Translations under genes and position numbers: made by a program
Notes under the pieces: generated by a model
Databases searched by the model: none
Seen by the model: only the letters and a program-made list of their open reading frames with translations
What the model was told of the DNA's origin: nothing
Shown: piece after piece, positions 46,369 to 54,889 of the stretch
How the letters are laid out: the number at the start of each line of letters is the position of its first letter
How positions within the stretch are numbered: position 1 is the stretch's first letter
DNA from: Caecibacter massiliensis
Lineage (GTDB): Bacteria > Bacillota > Negativicutes > Veillonellales > Megasphaeraceae
Length of the DNA stretch: 64,000 bases
Direction: 5' to 3'
Assembly: GCA_900095875.1 (NCBI GenBank)
Contig: LT608311.1
Span: 496,001-560,000, forward strand

Positions 46369-47874
46369 TCAATCGTCAAGGACGCGGAGGTCCAGCCGGT
46401 CAAAGCCTGCCAGCAAGGGACGTATCTGATTGGCAATCATGCGACAGCCACCCACATCCCTGCTTTCTACGTTGAGAGGCATATTGGGATCATGGAGAGA
46501 CATGCGCAGCAGGGCCCAGCCATTGGGAAACAGGAGTCGTACGCCTTCATAAGACGGGCTGGCAATGCCAATCCCGGCTGCAGCCGCCCGCTTTTCAACG
46601 GTTTCCAGAACTTGTTTTCCATAGTCTCCTGCCTTTTCGCCAGAAATTTTAAGGCGGTATTCCTTGCTTTCTGCCGGTTCTCCCAACTCTTTGATAAGAC
46701 TGCCCAGACTGCTTCCCTGTGCCCGGGCACGGGCAGCGGCAATGATCAGTTTGACAGCCAGATAGGCTCCGTCATCGAGGTAATAGTTTTCACTGAGAGC
46801 GCCATGACCGGATGTTTCAATAGCCAGAGGAGATACGATGCCCTTTTGATTGAGACGGATGCATTCATCGATGACATTTTTATAACCTCTCATGTACCGG
46901 TGATGGACGAGGTGCAGATGATCCTGCAAGAATGTTGTCAATTCGTCACTGGTCACGGAATCAGTCACAATGGTACTGCCCGGATAATCCGGTGCCAGAA
47001 TAGCCGCCATCATGGCAATCAAAGCATTGCGGCTCACAGTCTCTCCATCGGAAAGGACGGCACTCATACGATCAACGTCCGTATCGAAAATGAGTCCCAG
47101 ATCTGCCTTATTGTCCAGGACAGCCTGGCGGATGCTGGCCATAGCTTCGGCATTTTCCGGATTGGGAATATGGTTCGGAAAATGGCCGTCCGGTTCGAGG
47201 AACTGGCTCCCTGTCGTATCGGCCCCGAGCGGCGCCAGAACCTGGCTGGCAAAGAATCCGCCACTGCCATTGCCGGCATCGACGATGATATGCATCCCCG
47301 AAAGAGGCTGACTTCCAGCCGTATCCAGCGCTTTACAGATGAGTCCGCGCAGATGAGCCGTATACAGGGAAATAATATCCAGTGGCTGTACCTTTGTGAT
47401 GTCACCGCTGCGTACCGGTTCAGAACCGGCCCGTGTCAGGACATCGGTAATTTCCGCTTTTTCCAACCCGCCTTTTTCCGTAAAAAATTTCAGGCCGTTA
47501 CGATTATACGGCAGATGACTTGCGGTAATCATGATAGATCCGTCCATATTCGTCTGCGGGAAGACAATAGACATAAACATAGCCGGCGTCGAAGCCATTC
47601 CACAATCGTACACCGTCACTCCCATAGCCGTCAGCGCCTGGAACAAGGCGTCCTTCATCATTCCAGCCGATATGCGCGAATCGTGACCCACAGCAATCTG
47701 CAGCTGATCTGCCTTTTTCCCCAGCCGGTCTTCCAGAAAGGTAATAAATCCGGCGGCAATGCGGTTCACTGCTTCCGGCAGAAGATTGACATCTTCTCCT
47801 GCCACACCTTCGACAGCGATACCACGGACATCACTGCCGTTCTGTAATTTCAATAAAGTTTCCTTAGAAATCAT
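46369..47874 (-). CDS. Phosphomannomutase/phosphoglucomutase
   Basis: A 501-residue alpha-D-phosphohexomutase. Domain 1 carries the phosphoserine loop MITASHLPYNRNGLKFF (T-A-S-H-x-P-x-x-x-N-G). The metal loop is IFDTDVDRMSAVL (D-x-D-x-D-R). The sugar-binding loop is AIETSGHGALSENYYLDDGA (E-x-S-G-H). The phosphate-binding domain 4 is reduced: NVESRDVGGCRMIAN. It interconverts hexose 1- and 6-phosphates for polysaccharide or lipopolysaccharide precursors. It lies in a run of minus-strand genes with GutM downstream and threonine aldolase upstream. Confidence 0.92.
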   Translation of the reverse strand: MISKETLLKLQNGSDVRGIAVEGVAGEDVNLLPEAVNRIAAGFITFLEDRLGKKADQLQIAVGHDSRISAGMMKDALFQALTAMGVTVYDCGMASTPAMFMSIVFPQTNMDGSIMITASHLPYNRNGLKFFTEKGGLEKAEITDVLTRAGSEPVRSGDITKVQPLDIISLYTAHLRGLICKALDTAGSQPLSGMHIIVDAGNGSGGFFASQVLAPLGADTTGSQFLEPDGHFPNHIPNPENAEAMASIRQAVLDNKADLGLIFDTDVDRMSAVLSDGETVSRNALIAMMAAILAPDYPGSTIVTDSVTSDELTTFLQDHLHLVHHRYMRGYKNVIDECIRLNQKGIVSPLAIETSGHGALSENYYLDDGAYLAVKLIIAAARARAQGSSLGSLIKELGEPAESKEYRLKISGEKAGDYGKQVLETVEKRAAAAGIGIASPSYEGVRLLFPNGWALLRMSLHDPNMPLNVESRDVGGCRMIANQIRPLLAGFDRLDLRVLDD

Positions 47875-47911
47875 GCCATCCTCCCGTACATCTGAATGTC
47901 TTCATCGGCAA

Positions 47912-48925
47912 TTACAATAAGGCCAGCAGGCCATCAATATCGTCTTCCGTCGTAGCCCAGCTGGTAACGAACCGTATAGTCTGTGTCCCATCGGCATTAT
48001 CCAGCCATTTTTCAAACATGACGTTCTGAGCTAGTTCCGCTGCCTTTTCGCGTGTCATGACAGGGAATATCATATTGGAAACCGGCGTATAAGCAAATTC
48101 ATATCCTTTCGCTCCAATGCCATGAGCCAGCTTCTGTCCCATCGCATCTGCCTGACGCCCCAGTTTCGTATACAGGTCGTCTTTTAACAGTGCCTGGAAC
48201 TGGATTCCCAGGAGCATCCCTTTGGCAAAAAGAGCTCCGTTCTGCCGCATAATGGCACGGAAATGCGGTTTCAGCGTATCGTTGACGATGACCACCATTT
48301 CGCCGAAAAGGGCACCGCATTTCGTACCGCCAAAATAAAAGGCATCTGCCAGAGCCGCCATATCCTTAAGAGTGACATCATTATAGGAAGAGCCCAGTGC
48401 CATAGCCAGGCGTGCCCCGTCAATATACAGATACAGTCCATGGCAGTCGCAGCATGCACGCAAGGCCTTCAATTCATCCAGCGTATAGACGGCGCCCATT
48501 TCCGTCGTATCGGAAATGTAGACCACCCGGGGCAGTACCATCTGTTCCATATCGTGGAAGGCAACGACTTTGTCCACGTCTTCCGGAGACACTTTGCCGT
48601 CCGTCGTCGGAACGGGCAGCACTTTGTGGCCTGTCGCTTCGATGGCACCGGTTTCATGGGTATAGATATGAGATGATTCGGCAGCGATGACCGCTTCATA
48701 GGGACGCATAAAGGCAGCCAGGCAAACCAAATTGGTCAGCGTACCACCGGCAATGAAATGCACGTCAGCATCAGGCTGCCCTGTAATCTGGCGCACGAGC
48801 TGTGTCGTTTCTGTACAGAATGTATCATTGCTATAACTGTCGCTGGGCGTCAGATTCTGATCAGCCAGTGCCTGAAAGACCTGTGGATGCGCACCCAGGC
48901 TATAGTCATTTTTTAAAAATATCAT
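47912..48925 (-). CDS. ltaE: Low-specificity L-threonine aldolase
   Basis: A 337-residue fold-type I PLP enzyme that splits threonine to glycine and acetaldehyde. Seen: FLKNDYSLGAHPQVFQAL at the N-terminus, AAESSHIYTHETGAIEATGH (His stacking on PLP), DGARLAMALGSS, and the Schiff-base Lys in YFGGTKCGALFGE (family usually GGTKNG). AGAGGGA precedes the ATG at 48925. It is transcribed with the phosphohexomutase 37 bases downstream, but the functions are unrelated. Confidence 0.93.
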   Translation of the reverse strand: MIFLKNDYSLGAHPQVFQALADQNLTPSDSYSNDTFCTETTQLVRQITGQPDADVHFIAGGTLTNLVCLAAFMRPYEAVIAAESSHIYTHETGAIEATGHKVLPVPTTDGKVSPEDVDKVVAFHDMEQMVLPRVVYISDTTEMGAVYTLDELKALRACCDCHGLYLYIDGARLAMALGSSYNDVTLKDMAALADAFYFGGTKCGALFGEMVVIVNDTLKPHFRAIMRQNGALFAKGMLLGIQFQALLKDDLYTKLGRQADAMGQKLAHGIGAKGYEFAYTPVSNMIFPVMTREKAAELAQNVMFEKWLDNADGTQTIRFVTSWATTEDDIDGLLALL

Positions 48926-49011
48926 ATCCGTTCCCTCTTTTCCCAAAATATTAAAACAGATTATTCGTTTCTATTATACGAAATGGTCCAGAAAAAAACA
49001 ATCCGCCTCTC

Positions 49012-49752
49012 TTACAAATATGCCAGCGCTTCCCGGACCGATGAGACAATATGGGTAGCCGCCTGCTGTACCGGTTCTGGCGCATAAGAGAAAGTAAAAG
49101 AAACATCAGCTGCCTTGAGCATAGGCGTATCATTATACGAGTCCCCGATGGCCCCCATCGTACAGATGGCCAGCTTCTCTCTGACTGCCATAAGTCCCGT
49201 TCCCTTAGAGCAGTCAGCCCCTACGACATCGACAACACTCGTATTGGCATAGGCAGTCAGTATATTTCCATACTCATGCTGGATATCTCTGGCAATCGAC
49301 TGGGCTGCCTCATCACTGCCAGCATAAAAAGAGATGCCGTAGATGTCACTGCCTGCCAGATCGGCAAAGGACATGATCCGTGTCTGCCCCGGGAATTTAG
49401 GCGGCGTCAGCGTATAAACCGTATCATTGGCCTGAATGACCGTATCCGCCCGTCGTCCGTAGCGGTCATATATTTCTTCGACGCAGTCCCGGGATACGGT
49501 TTTCTTCATAAGTACCTGCAAATTGCCATCGAGAACCAACGCCCCCGTTGCCAGGATATAGAAATCAAAATGCACATCGTCCCCGGCCGCCTGACGCACG
49601 CCCCGGAGAGACCGGCCTGTACTGACGCCAAACAAGCCGCCTGCTTGCTGGAAATCCCGGATGGATTCCCGGTCTCCCTTGCGGTACGGTTCATCGAGAA
49701 ACATAAAATACAATGTGTTGTCAAAGTCGCTTGCCATTGCTTTTTTCATCAT
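49012..49752 (-). CDS. Cof-type HAD-superfamily phosphatase
   Basis: A 246-residue HAD phosphatase. Motif I is ASDFDNTLYF (D-x-D-N-T, Asn where most Cof proteins have G), motif II is FGVSTGRSLRG (Ser/Thr), motif III Lys is in DCSKGTGLMAVREKL, and motif IV is IGDSYNDTPMLKAADVSFTF. The C2-type cap lies between motifs II and III. Probable substrates are sugar phosphates or flavin/pyridoxal phosphates; not resolvable from sequence. Either of two adjacent ATGs may be used. A divergent promoter lies 38 bases upstream on the other strand. Confidence 0.9.
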   Translation of the reverse strand: MMKKAMASDFDNTLYFMFLDEPYRKGDRESIRDFQQAGGLFGVSTGRSLRGVRQAAGDDVHFDFYILATGALVLDGNLQVLMKKTVSRDCVEEIYDRYGRRADTVIQANDTVYTLTPPKFPGQTRIMSFADLAGSDIYGISFYAGSDEAAQSIARDIQHEYGNILTAYANTSVVDVVGADCSKGTGLMAVREKLAICTMGAIGDSYNDTPMLKAADVSFTFSYAPEPVQQAATHIVSSVREALAYL

Positions 49753-49789
49753 TATTCCACATTTCCTTTGATATTTTAATATTTTATCA

Positions 49790-49818
49790 TTGACAAAGTT
49801 AATCGTTTAATTTATAAT
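49790..49818 (+). promoter_or_regulatory. Consensus promoter TTGACA-17-TATAAT
   Basis: TTGACA at 49790-49795 and TATAAT at 49813-49818, separated by exactly 17 bases. It drives the hairpin leader and the 52-residue ORF. Confidence 0.9.
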
Positions 49819-49824
49819 ATGTTC

Positions 49825-49874
49825 AAACATAAAGACGACGATGTCTATCCCACATCGTGTCTTTATGTTTTTTT
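49825..49874 (+). terminator. Terminator-like hairpin at the transcript 5' end
   Basis: AAACATAAAGAC...GATGT pairs with ACATC...GTCTTTATGTTT, followed by TTTTTTTATT. It begins at the predicted transcription start (about 49825), so it would yield a ~50-base RNA or act as an attenuator for the downstream ORF. Confidence 0.7.
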
Positions 49875-49906
49875 ATTACCGTATTTCGCAAGAGGGGGCG
49901 AATACC

Positions 49907-50065
49907 ATGTATGTCATGCATATGGAAAAAATCCTTGAAATGAATATGGCCGCATACAAGCGCAAAGAACGGCAGAAAAAAGATGATCAGCCACGCCGCC
50001 CGCATAAAGGCCATCCTGCCGGAATCAGCCTGTCCCTGCCGGACATTTGTCCGGTTTTAGGATAG
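49907..50065 (+). CDS. Small basic hypothetical protein (52 residues)
   Basis: AGAGGGGGCG lies six bases before the ATG. The protein begins MYVMHMEKILEMNMAAYKRK, has a very basic middle (ERQKKDDQPRRPHKGHP) and ends ISLSLPDICPVLG. I do not recognise it. It is preceded by a perfect promoter and a terminator-like leader, which argues for a regulated small gene rather than chance. A GC-rich hairpin follows. Confidence 0.5.
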   Translation: MYVMHMEKILEMNMAAYKRKERQKKDDQPRRPHKGHPAGISLSLPDICPVLG

Positions 50066-50084
50066 AACATCCAACATAATCCCC

Positions 50085-50121
50085 GAACGCCCCGGTGTCG
50101 TGCACGGACACCGGGGTGTTC
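50085..50121. terminator. GC-rich hairpin between the small ORF and msrA
   Basis: GAACGCCCCGGTGTC pairs with GACACCGGGGTGTTC (one G-T) around a GTGCACG loop. Neither strand has a clear U run. It lies between convergent genes and probably blocks read-through in both directions. Confidence 0.6.
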
Positions 50122-50136
50122 ACGTCCAGGCAGGAA

Positions 50137-50646
50137 TTATCCTTTTTTAATCCGGTCGTGGATATGCATCATAGCCGGGTTGATGTGACAGTATCCGCCG
50201 GGATTTTTATCCAGATATTTCTGATGATATTCTTCTGCTTTGAAGAAATTCTGCAGCGGCAGCACTTCGACGGCCAAGGAACGGCCCGCTTTTTCCGCTA
50301 CGTGATTGACGACTTTGCGGATATCGGTCAATAAAGCAGGGTTTTTATAATAAATCCCCGTCCGGTAATTGATACCTTCATCTTCCCCCTGCTTATTTAC
50401 CGACAGCGGATCGATGACCATAAAATAATAATCCAGCAATTGTCCCGTCGGCAATATTTCATCATCATAGGTTACCCTGACCGTTTCTGTATGACCGGTC
50501 CGCTGGGATTTTACGTCTTCATAAGTCGGCATTACTGTCCGGCCATTAGCATACCCCGTTTCCGTTTCTTGTACACCGTCAAATTGATCTAAAAATTTCT
50601 GCAGGCCCCAGAAACAGCCACCTGCCAGATAAATCGTCTGAATCAT
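50137..50646 (-). CDS. msrA: Peptide methionine sulfoxide reductase MsrA
   Basis: A 169-residue enzyme that reduces methionine-S-sulfoxide in oxidised proteins. The catalytic motif GGCFWGLQKFL (Cys11) is at the N-terminus, followed by GVQETETGYANG, HTETVRVTYDDE, and LLDYYFMVIDPLSVNKQGED. The C-terminus FLDKNPGGYCHINPAMMHI supplies the resolving Cys region. Length is normal for a free-standing MsrA. A single-gene unit. Confidence 0.97.
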   Translation of the reverse strand: MIQTIYLAGGCFWGLQKFLDQFDGVQETETGYANGRTVMPTYEDVKSQRTGHTETVRVTYDDEILPTGQLLDYYFMVIDPLSVNKQGEDEGINYRTGIYYKNPALLTDIRKVVNHVAEKAGRSLAVEVLPLQNFFKAEEYHQKYLDKNPGGYCHINPAMMHIHDRIKKG

Positions 50647-50749
50647 CTCATATCACTCCCGTCATTTTCTATTATAGTATATCGTATTTACTATACCATA
50701 AAGGGGCCGGATTGTGTACTCCTTTCCGCATTGCAAAAAAGGGCGTCCC

Positions 50750-52312
50750 ATGCTATGCTTACAACGAGGTGAGGACCATGAATTCCATCATACAATTACC
50801 TCCGGCATCTGTCCGGAGAAGGCAGCCAGATTGAACGGATTCAATGCAGTGAAGAAAGGGTGCTGCCAGCATAAAAAGGCACTGAAGCGGACGCTGATTG
50901 TCCTCATTTTCTGTTCTGTCCTCTTCTGTGCTCTGGTATTTGCAGCCATTCACGGCGCAGCCCGCCTGTTCAATCACACCATGGCCCGCCAGACTATGCT
51001 CCGCGGTACCGTTACCGTAGAAACACTGGCACCGCACATTACAGGGTATGTCCAGTTTACCAATCTGGTCTGGAAAGACCCGGACGGACATCTCATTCTC
51101 TACGTTCCCGACGGCAGTCTCAGCGTACGTCCCTGGGACATCATTACCCGTTCCATCAAATCGACGACACTGACCAACATCACCCTCAATGATGCGACAA
51201 TCGTCGCATACTTCGATGAAAAGAATCACCTGGATATCCTGACCCAGGATGAAGAAAAGAAGGACGGCACAGAAAAAAAACAGCCCCGTTCCTTTCAGGA
51301 CCGTATCCGCAATATTAATTGGAATGGCCAGAAGCTCCATGCCTCTCTGGATCTACACAACTGCCAGCTGGAATCGTATCACATGAGCCGCCATTACATC
51401 ATGGAGAGCGTCAATGCCCACATTGGCATATATACGGGAAAACGGGCAGATATCCAGGTCTCTACCGGACGGTTTGCCGGCACGGCCGTAGGTGACGGTA
51501 TCGCCATCAAGGGAAAAATCGACCTGACTACTAAAATCCCTACGATAGATCTGCACACGGATATCGTTAACGTAGATCCATCTTCCCTGGGCTTTGGCGA
51601 TAACATCCACGACCAGATGACACTGACATTTCACGCTACAGGACCGCTGGACCAGCCGGAAGCGCGGGGCCGCCTCCATATGGAACGGCTGAATCTGCCG
51701 GCTTTACGTTTTACCGATGTATCAGGCGATGTCTATTACCGTGATTCCCTGCTCCAGTTCACTCAGGTTAAAGCAAAGGTATACGGCGGCACACTCGATG
51801 CCTATGGCGATTATAATCTGGAAACCCGGGCCTACAACATATATGGGCACGGGGAAGACCTTAACAGCAGTACGGCTCTGCACGACATGAAATTCCGGAC
51901 CCTCGTCGCCATGGATATCACTATGCGCTGCGACGGCAATCCCCGTCACCTCAGGGCTTATGGATCATTCCAGTCTGGCAGCGGCTACTATTTCCCTCTC
52001 CATTTCAATTTCATTTCGGGACGCTTCAACAACCGCTACCATGAACTCGATTTCTATGACGTCGTCATCAGCACTGCCATGGGTGATATTGCAACCGATG
52101 CCCTGCACATCGTAGACGGCGATGTCCAGATCAGCCCGGTACGGATCCGCGACGCCGAAAGCGGGAAAACGACGGAATTCCGCGGTCTCGACAACTATAA
52201 GGAAAGCAAAGAAACACAGGCCGCCATAGGCCGCAATATAAAGAGCCTGGACCAGAGCATGAAATCCATCAACCAATCCATAAAGAGCATGAAGAAATCC
52301 CTTGATTTCTGA
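50750..52312 (+). CDS. AsmA-like envelope protein
   Basis: About 520 residues. One membrane segment (TLIVLIFCSVLFCALVFAAI) anchors a large periplasmic beta-rich part resembling AsmA/TamB/YhdP proteins, which move phospholipids between membranes. Repeated beta blocks such as LTTKIPTIDLHTDIVNVDPS and GTLDAYGDYNLETRAYNIYG fit that fold. The C-terminus (IGRNIKSLDQSMKSINQSIK and beyond) is a short coiled coil. The start is uncertain: ATG at 50750 has AAAGGG six bases upstream, a GTG at 50714 is less likely, and a TTG at 50831 with GAGAAGG upstream sits closer to the membrane segment. Its presence supports a cell with an outer membrane. Confidence 0.8.
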   Translation: MLCLQRGEDHEFHHTITSGICPEKAARLNGFNAVKKGCCQHKKALKRTLIVLIFCSVLFCALVFAAIHGAARLFNHTMARQTMLRGTVTVETLAPHITGYVQFTNLVWKDPDGHLILYVPDGSLSVRPWDIITRSIKSTTLTNITLNDATIVAYFDEKNHLDILTQDEEKKDGTEKKQPRSFQDRIRNINWNGQKLHASLDLHNCQLESYHMSRHYIMESVNAHIGIYTGKRADIQVSTGRFAGTAVGDGIAIKGKIDLTTKIPTIDLHTDIVNVDPSSLGFGDNIHDQMTLTFHATGPLDQPEARGRLHMERLNLPALRFTDVSGDVYYRDSLLQFTQVKAKVYGGTLDAYGDYNLETRAYNIYGHGEDLNSSTALHDMKFRTLVAMDITMRCDGNPRHLRAYGSFQSGSGYYFPLHFNFISGRFNNRYHELDFYDVVISTAMGDIATDALHIVDGDVQISPVRIRDAESGKTTEFRGLDNYKESKETQAAIGRNIKSLDQSMKSINQSIKSMKKSLDF

Positions 52313-52319
52313 TATAAAA

Positions 52320-52370
52320 ATGACGATGCCGTACGAAGCAGTGATTGCTCCGTACGGCATCGTCGTTCTG
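52320..52370. terminator. Terminator between convergent AsmA-like and radical SAM genes
   Basis: GACGATGCCGTACG and CGTACGGCATCGTC are perfect 14-bp arms around a 15-base loop. It lies between two convergent genes and probably serves both. Confidence 0.85.
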
Positions 52371-52379
52371 TTTATCCTA

Positions 52380-53795
52380 TCAACCGCATTTCGGTAAGGG
52401 GTCTTTCTTTTGTTCTATATCATGTTTTCCTTTTTCCTGGATTTCTTTCCACAGCGTATCTGCTACAGGCTGCCACTGTTTCGCATATTCTTTACACTTT
52501 GCGCACAGGTGTTCTGCCGATTCCGGCGAAATCAGATCCGTCGATTTCGCCCCGCTCCGTTTGACCATAGCTGCCAGATACTGCGGGTTTTCCAGCATCG
52601 GGCACGGACGCAGATGATTGTGGTTAAACGGCTGGCCTTTGGCGTATTCTTTGAACAAAGGCTGCTGCAGACATTCGAGCAGACTCTGGTTCTTGATATT
52701 GGCACTGGAATAATGGATGAATACACACGGTTCCACGTCACCATTGGGGTTGATATGGCAATAGTTCCGGCCACCGGCTACACATCCGTCAATATACTGA
52801 CCGTCGTTCTGGAAATCGATGGCAAAAATAGGTTTACCGCCTTTGACACTGCGGATTTCGCGGACACGGCGTATCATGCAGGCTCTCTGTTCCTTCGTCG
52901 GCATCAGGTCTGGTGACGCGTCGTTACCGACAGGCATATAATGGAAATACCAGGTGAAATAAGCGCCCTTGCGGATCAGCAGGTCGAGAAAATCATCGGA
53001 TGTAACCGTTTCAATATTCTTGCGGGTGTAACAGATAGACGTGCCAAAGACGATGCCGTGTTCCCGGAGCAGATCCATGGCATGCATGACCTTATCGAAA
53101 TGACCGGCACCGCGGCGGCTGTCGTTGACTTCCCGGTATCCTTCGACACTGAGGGAAAAGCTCAGATTGTCTACATCGGTCACTTCATGACAAAAGGCAT
53201 CGTCAATGAGTGTCCCATTGGTAAACGCATGGAATTCGCAATCGGGATGTTTACGGCAGAGGCGGATGATATCGGCTTTGCGGACGAGTGGTTCCCCGCC
53301 GGTCAGCAGATAGAAATGACAGCCCAGTTCCTTGCCCTGGGTCACGATTTTATCCATCACATCGAAGGACAGATTCAGCGTATGGCCGTATTCGGCAGCC
53401 CAGCATCCGATACAATGCATATTGCAGGCACTGGTCGGATCAAAAAGAATAGCCCAGGGGATATTACAGTGATATTTCGCTTTTGCGGCATTACGGGCAC
53501 GGAGCCCATAAAAACCGGCTTCAAATCCCAGATCCATGACAGCCGTTTTGACGATATTCGGGTTGAGCGTGTTCAACGCATGGTCCAAAAAATGGAACCA
53601 TTTGCCATCTTCATCAATCAGACTGCGGGCTTCTTCAAAGGATTCTTTTTCAAATAAGTCGCCAAAAAGATGTTCCATAACAAAGGACAAGTGTTTCAAT
53701 GACTTTCTCCGGTCTTCCGGATTTTTTTCTGACATAATGCGGTCTACAATCAATCCTACCGTTTTCTTTTGTACTTCGTGTGTCAATCTTTTCAT
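52380..53795 (-). CDS. Radical SAM/SPASM-like protein
   Basis: A 471-residue radical SAM enzyme. The cluster-binding motif is TSACNMHCIGCWAAEYG (C-x3-C-x2-C), followed by YLLTGGEPLVRKADIIRLCR (GGE motif) and SFSLSVEGYREVNDSRRGAG. The C-terminal third has more cysteines (GCVAGGRNYCHINPNGDVEP, C in RPCPML, LCAKCKEY), as in SPASM-type auxiliary-cluster domains. The ~110-residue N-terminal helical domain is extra. The substrate is unknown; no peptide precursor is adjacent, so RiPP modification is not supported. Confidence 0.9.
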   Translation of the reverse strand: MKRLTHEVQKKTVGLIVDRIMSEKNPEDRRKSLKHLSFVMEHLFGDLFEKESFEEARSLIDEDGKWFHFLDHALNTLNPNIVKTAVMDLGFEAGFYGLRARNAAKAKYHCNIPWAILFDPTSACNMHCIGCWAAEYGHTLNLSFDVMDKIVTQGKELGCHFYLLTGGEPLVRKADIIRLCRKHPDCEFHAFTNGTLIDDAFCHEVTDVDNLSFSLSVEGYREVNDSRRGAGHFDKVMHAMDLLREHGIVFGTSICYTRKNIETVTSDDFLDLLIRKGAYFTWYFHYMPVGNDASPDLMPTKEQRACMIRRVREIRSVKGGKPIFAIDFQNDGQYIDGCVAGGRNYCHINPNGDVEPCVFIHYSSANIKNQSLLECLQQPLFKEYAKGQPFNHNHLRPCPMLENPQYLAAMVKRSGAKSTDLISPESAEHLCAKCKEYAKQWQPVADTLWKEIQEKGKHDIEQKKDPLPKCG

Positions 53796-53908
53796 GGCAT
53801 TCCATCTCCTCTTTTTGGAAACCGAAATAGCACTTTTCTTTTCACCTATTATTATACGCCTCCCAATGTAAATGTCAAAAGGTTAAAGTCAAAAAGTCAG
53901 ATGGAGAG

Positions 53909-53949
53909 TAAAAAATCTGCCCCATGAACCATGATACGGTCACGGGGCA
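53909..53949 (-). terminator. Terminator of the vWA gene
   Basis: On the minus strand TGCCCCGTGA pairs with TTCATGGGGCA (one G-T), followed by GATTTTTTAC. It starts ~20 bases after the stop. Confidence 0.75.
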
Positions 53950-53968
53950 CTCTCTTTTCTGCATCCAT

Positions 53969-54835
53969 CTATTTTCCGGGCACGATAGAATTTTTCCATG
54001 GAGAACCTACCAGACTGGACGTCGTAGCCAGACTATGTACCATCTGTGATACAGCCTGATAATTGGCCTGTACACCTTGTTTACTATTTTCATAGGTCGC
54101 AGCATTTTCTTTCTTGATACCAATCGTATCGGCTTCTTTTTCAGCATCCATATTGGAACCGATGAAAACGAATTCCCAGCCTTTTTCTTCCTGGGCATCA
54201 ATCATCTTCTTGATTTTTTCCTGGTCATAGGTCTGACTGTAATTTTCCAGTCCGTCTGTGATGATGACAAACAGGACTTTACTGCCTGTGTCATCAATGC
54301 CTTTGACCGCTTCTGTCTTTGCAATGGCATTGCCAATCGTATCGTACAGTGCCGTCGCACCACGGACTTTATACGCATCAAGAGTCATATCGGGCACTTC
54401 AGAAATAGGCTTGCGATCTGCCAGGATTTCGTGATCACTACTGAACAAAATAGTCGTTACATTTGTCGGAACAGATAACTTTCGTTCCTTATCCAGCATG
54501 GAATTGTAGCCTTTTACCGTATCTTCTTCCAGGCCTTTCATGGATCCGCTCTTATCGATGAGCAGCACGACTTCCAGATGAGATGCCTGTACAGCCGGTT
54601 TTTCCGTTCCAACCGGTTCTGTCCCGCTCTGCGTTGTCGTCGTTCCTGTCGTCACAGCAGTGCCCGGTACCGGTACAGTAGACGAAATTCCTGTTTCCTT
54701 TAAAACCTGACTGACTGCCGGCACGCTCTTTGCCAGCTGCTGCAGCGTATCCGTCCAGCTGGCCGCCATGACAGCTGTACTCCCCAGCCCCATAAGACAG
54801 GCCAGGGCAGCCATAACTTTCAAGTGTTGTTTCAT
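53969..54835 (-). CDS. Exported von Willebrand factor A domain protein
   Basis: A 288-residue protein with a signal peptide (MKQHLKVMAALACLMGLGST, cleaving near VMAA). A Thr/Val-rich linker (about 45-85) precedes a vWA domain whose metal-ion site is LLIDKSGSMKG (D-x-S-x-S), with the later Thr in RGATALYDTIG and the Asp in ITDGLENY. It should bind a protein partner through a divalent metal in the periplasm or on the surface. The promoter probably overlaps the end of potD (TATAAT at about 54868). Transcribed alone and closed by a terminator. Confidence 0.88.
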   Translation of the reverse strand: MKQHLKVMAALACLMGLGSTAVMAASWTDTLQQLAKSVPAVSQVLKETGISSTVPVPGTAVTTGTTTTQSGTEPVGTEKPAVQASHLEVVLLIDKSGSMKGLEEDTVKGYNSMLDKERKLSVPTNVTTILFSSDHEILADRKPISEVPDMTLDAYKVRGATALYDTIGNAIAKTEAVKGIDDTGSKVLFVIITDGLENYSQTYDQEKIKKMIDAQEEKGWEFVFIGSNMDAEKEADTIGIKKENAATYENSKQGVQANYQAVSQMVHSLATTSSLVGSPWKNSIVPGK

Positions 54836-54889
54836 CTACATCACCCTCCTTTACTTTGATTATATTATACCATCCTTTATGTTACAGGT

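Noticed and set aside
46324-47847. Long plus-strand open frame of ~500 codons
   Set aside because: Antisense of the phosphohexomutase, whose catalytic motifs are all present.
52380-53795. RiPP biosynthesis cluster around the radical SAM/SPASM gene
   Set aside because: No precursor-peptide-like ORF, protease or exporter lies nearby; the neighbours are AsmA-like and vWA genes.
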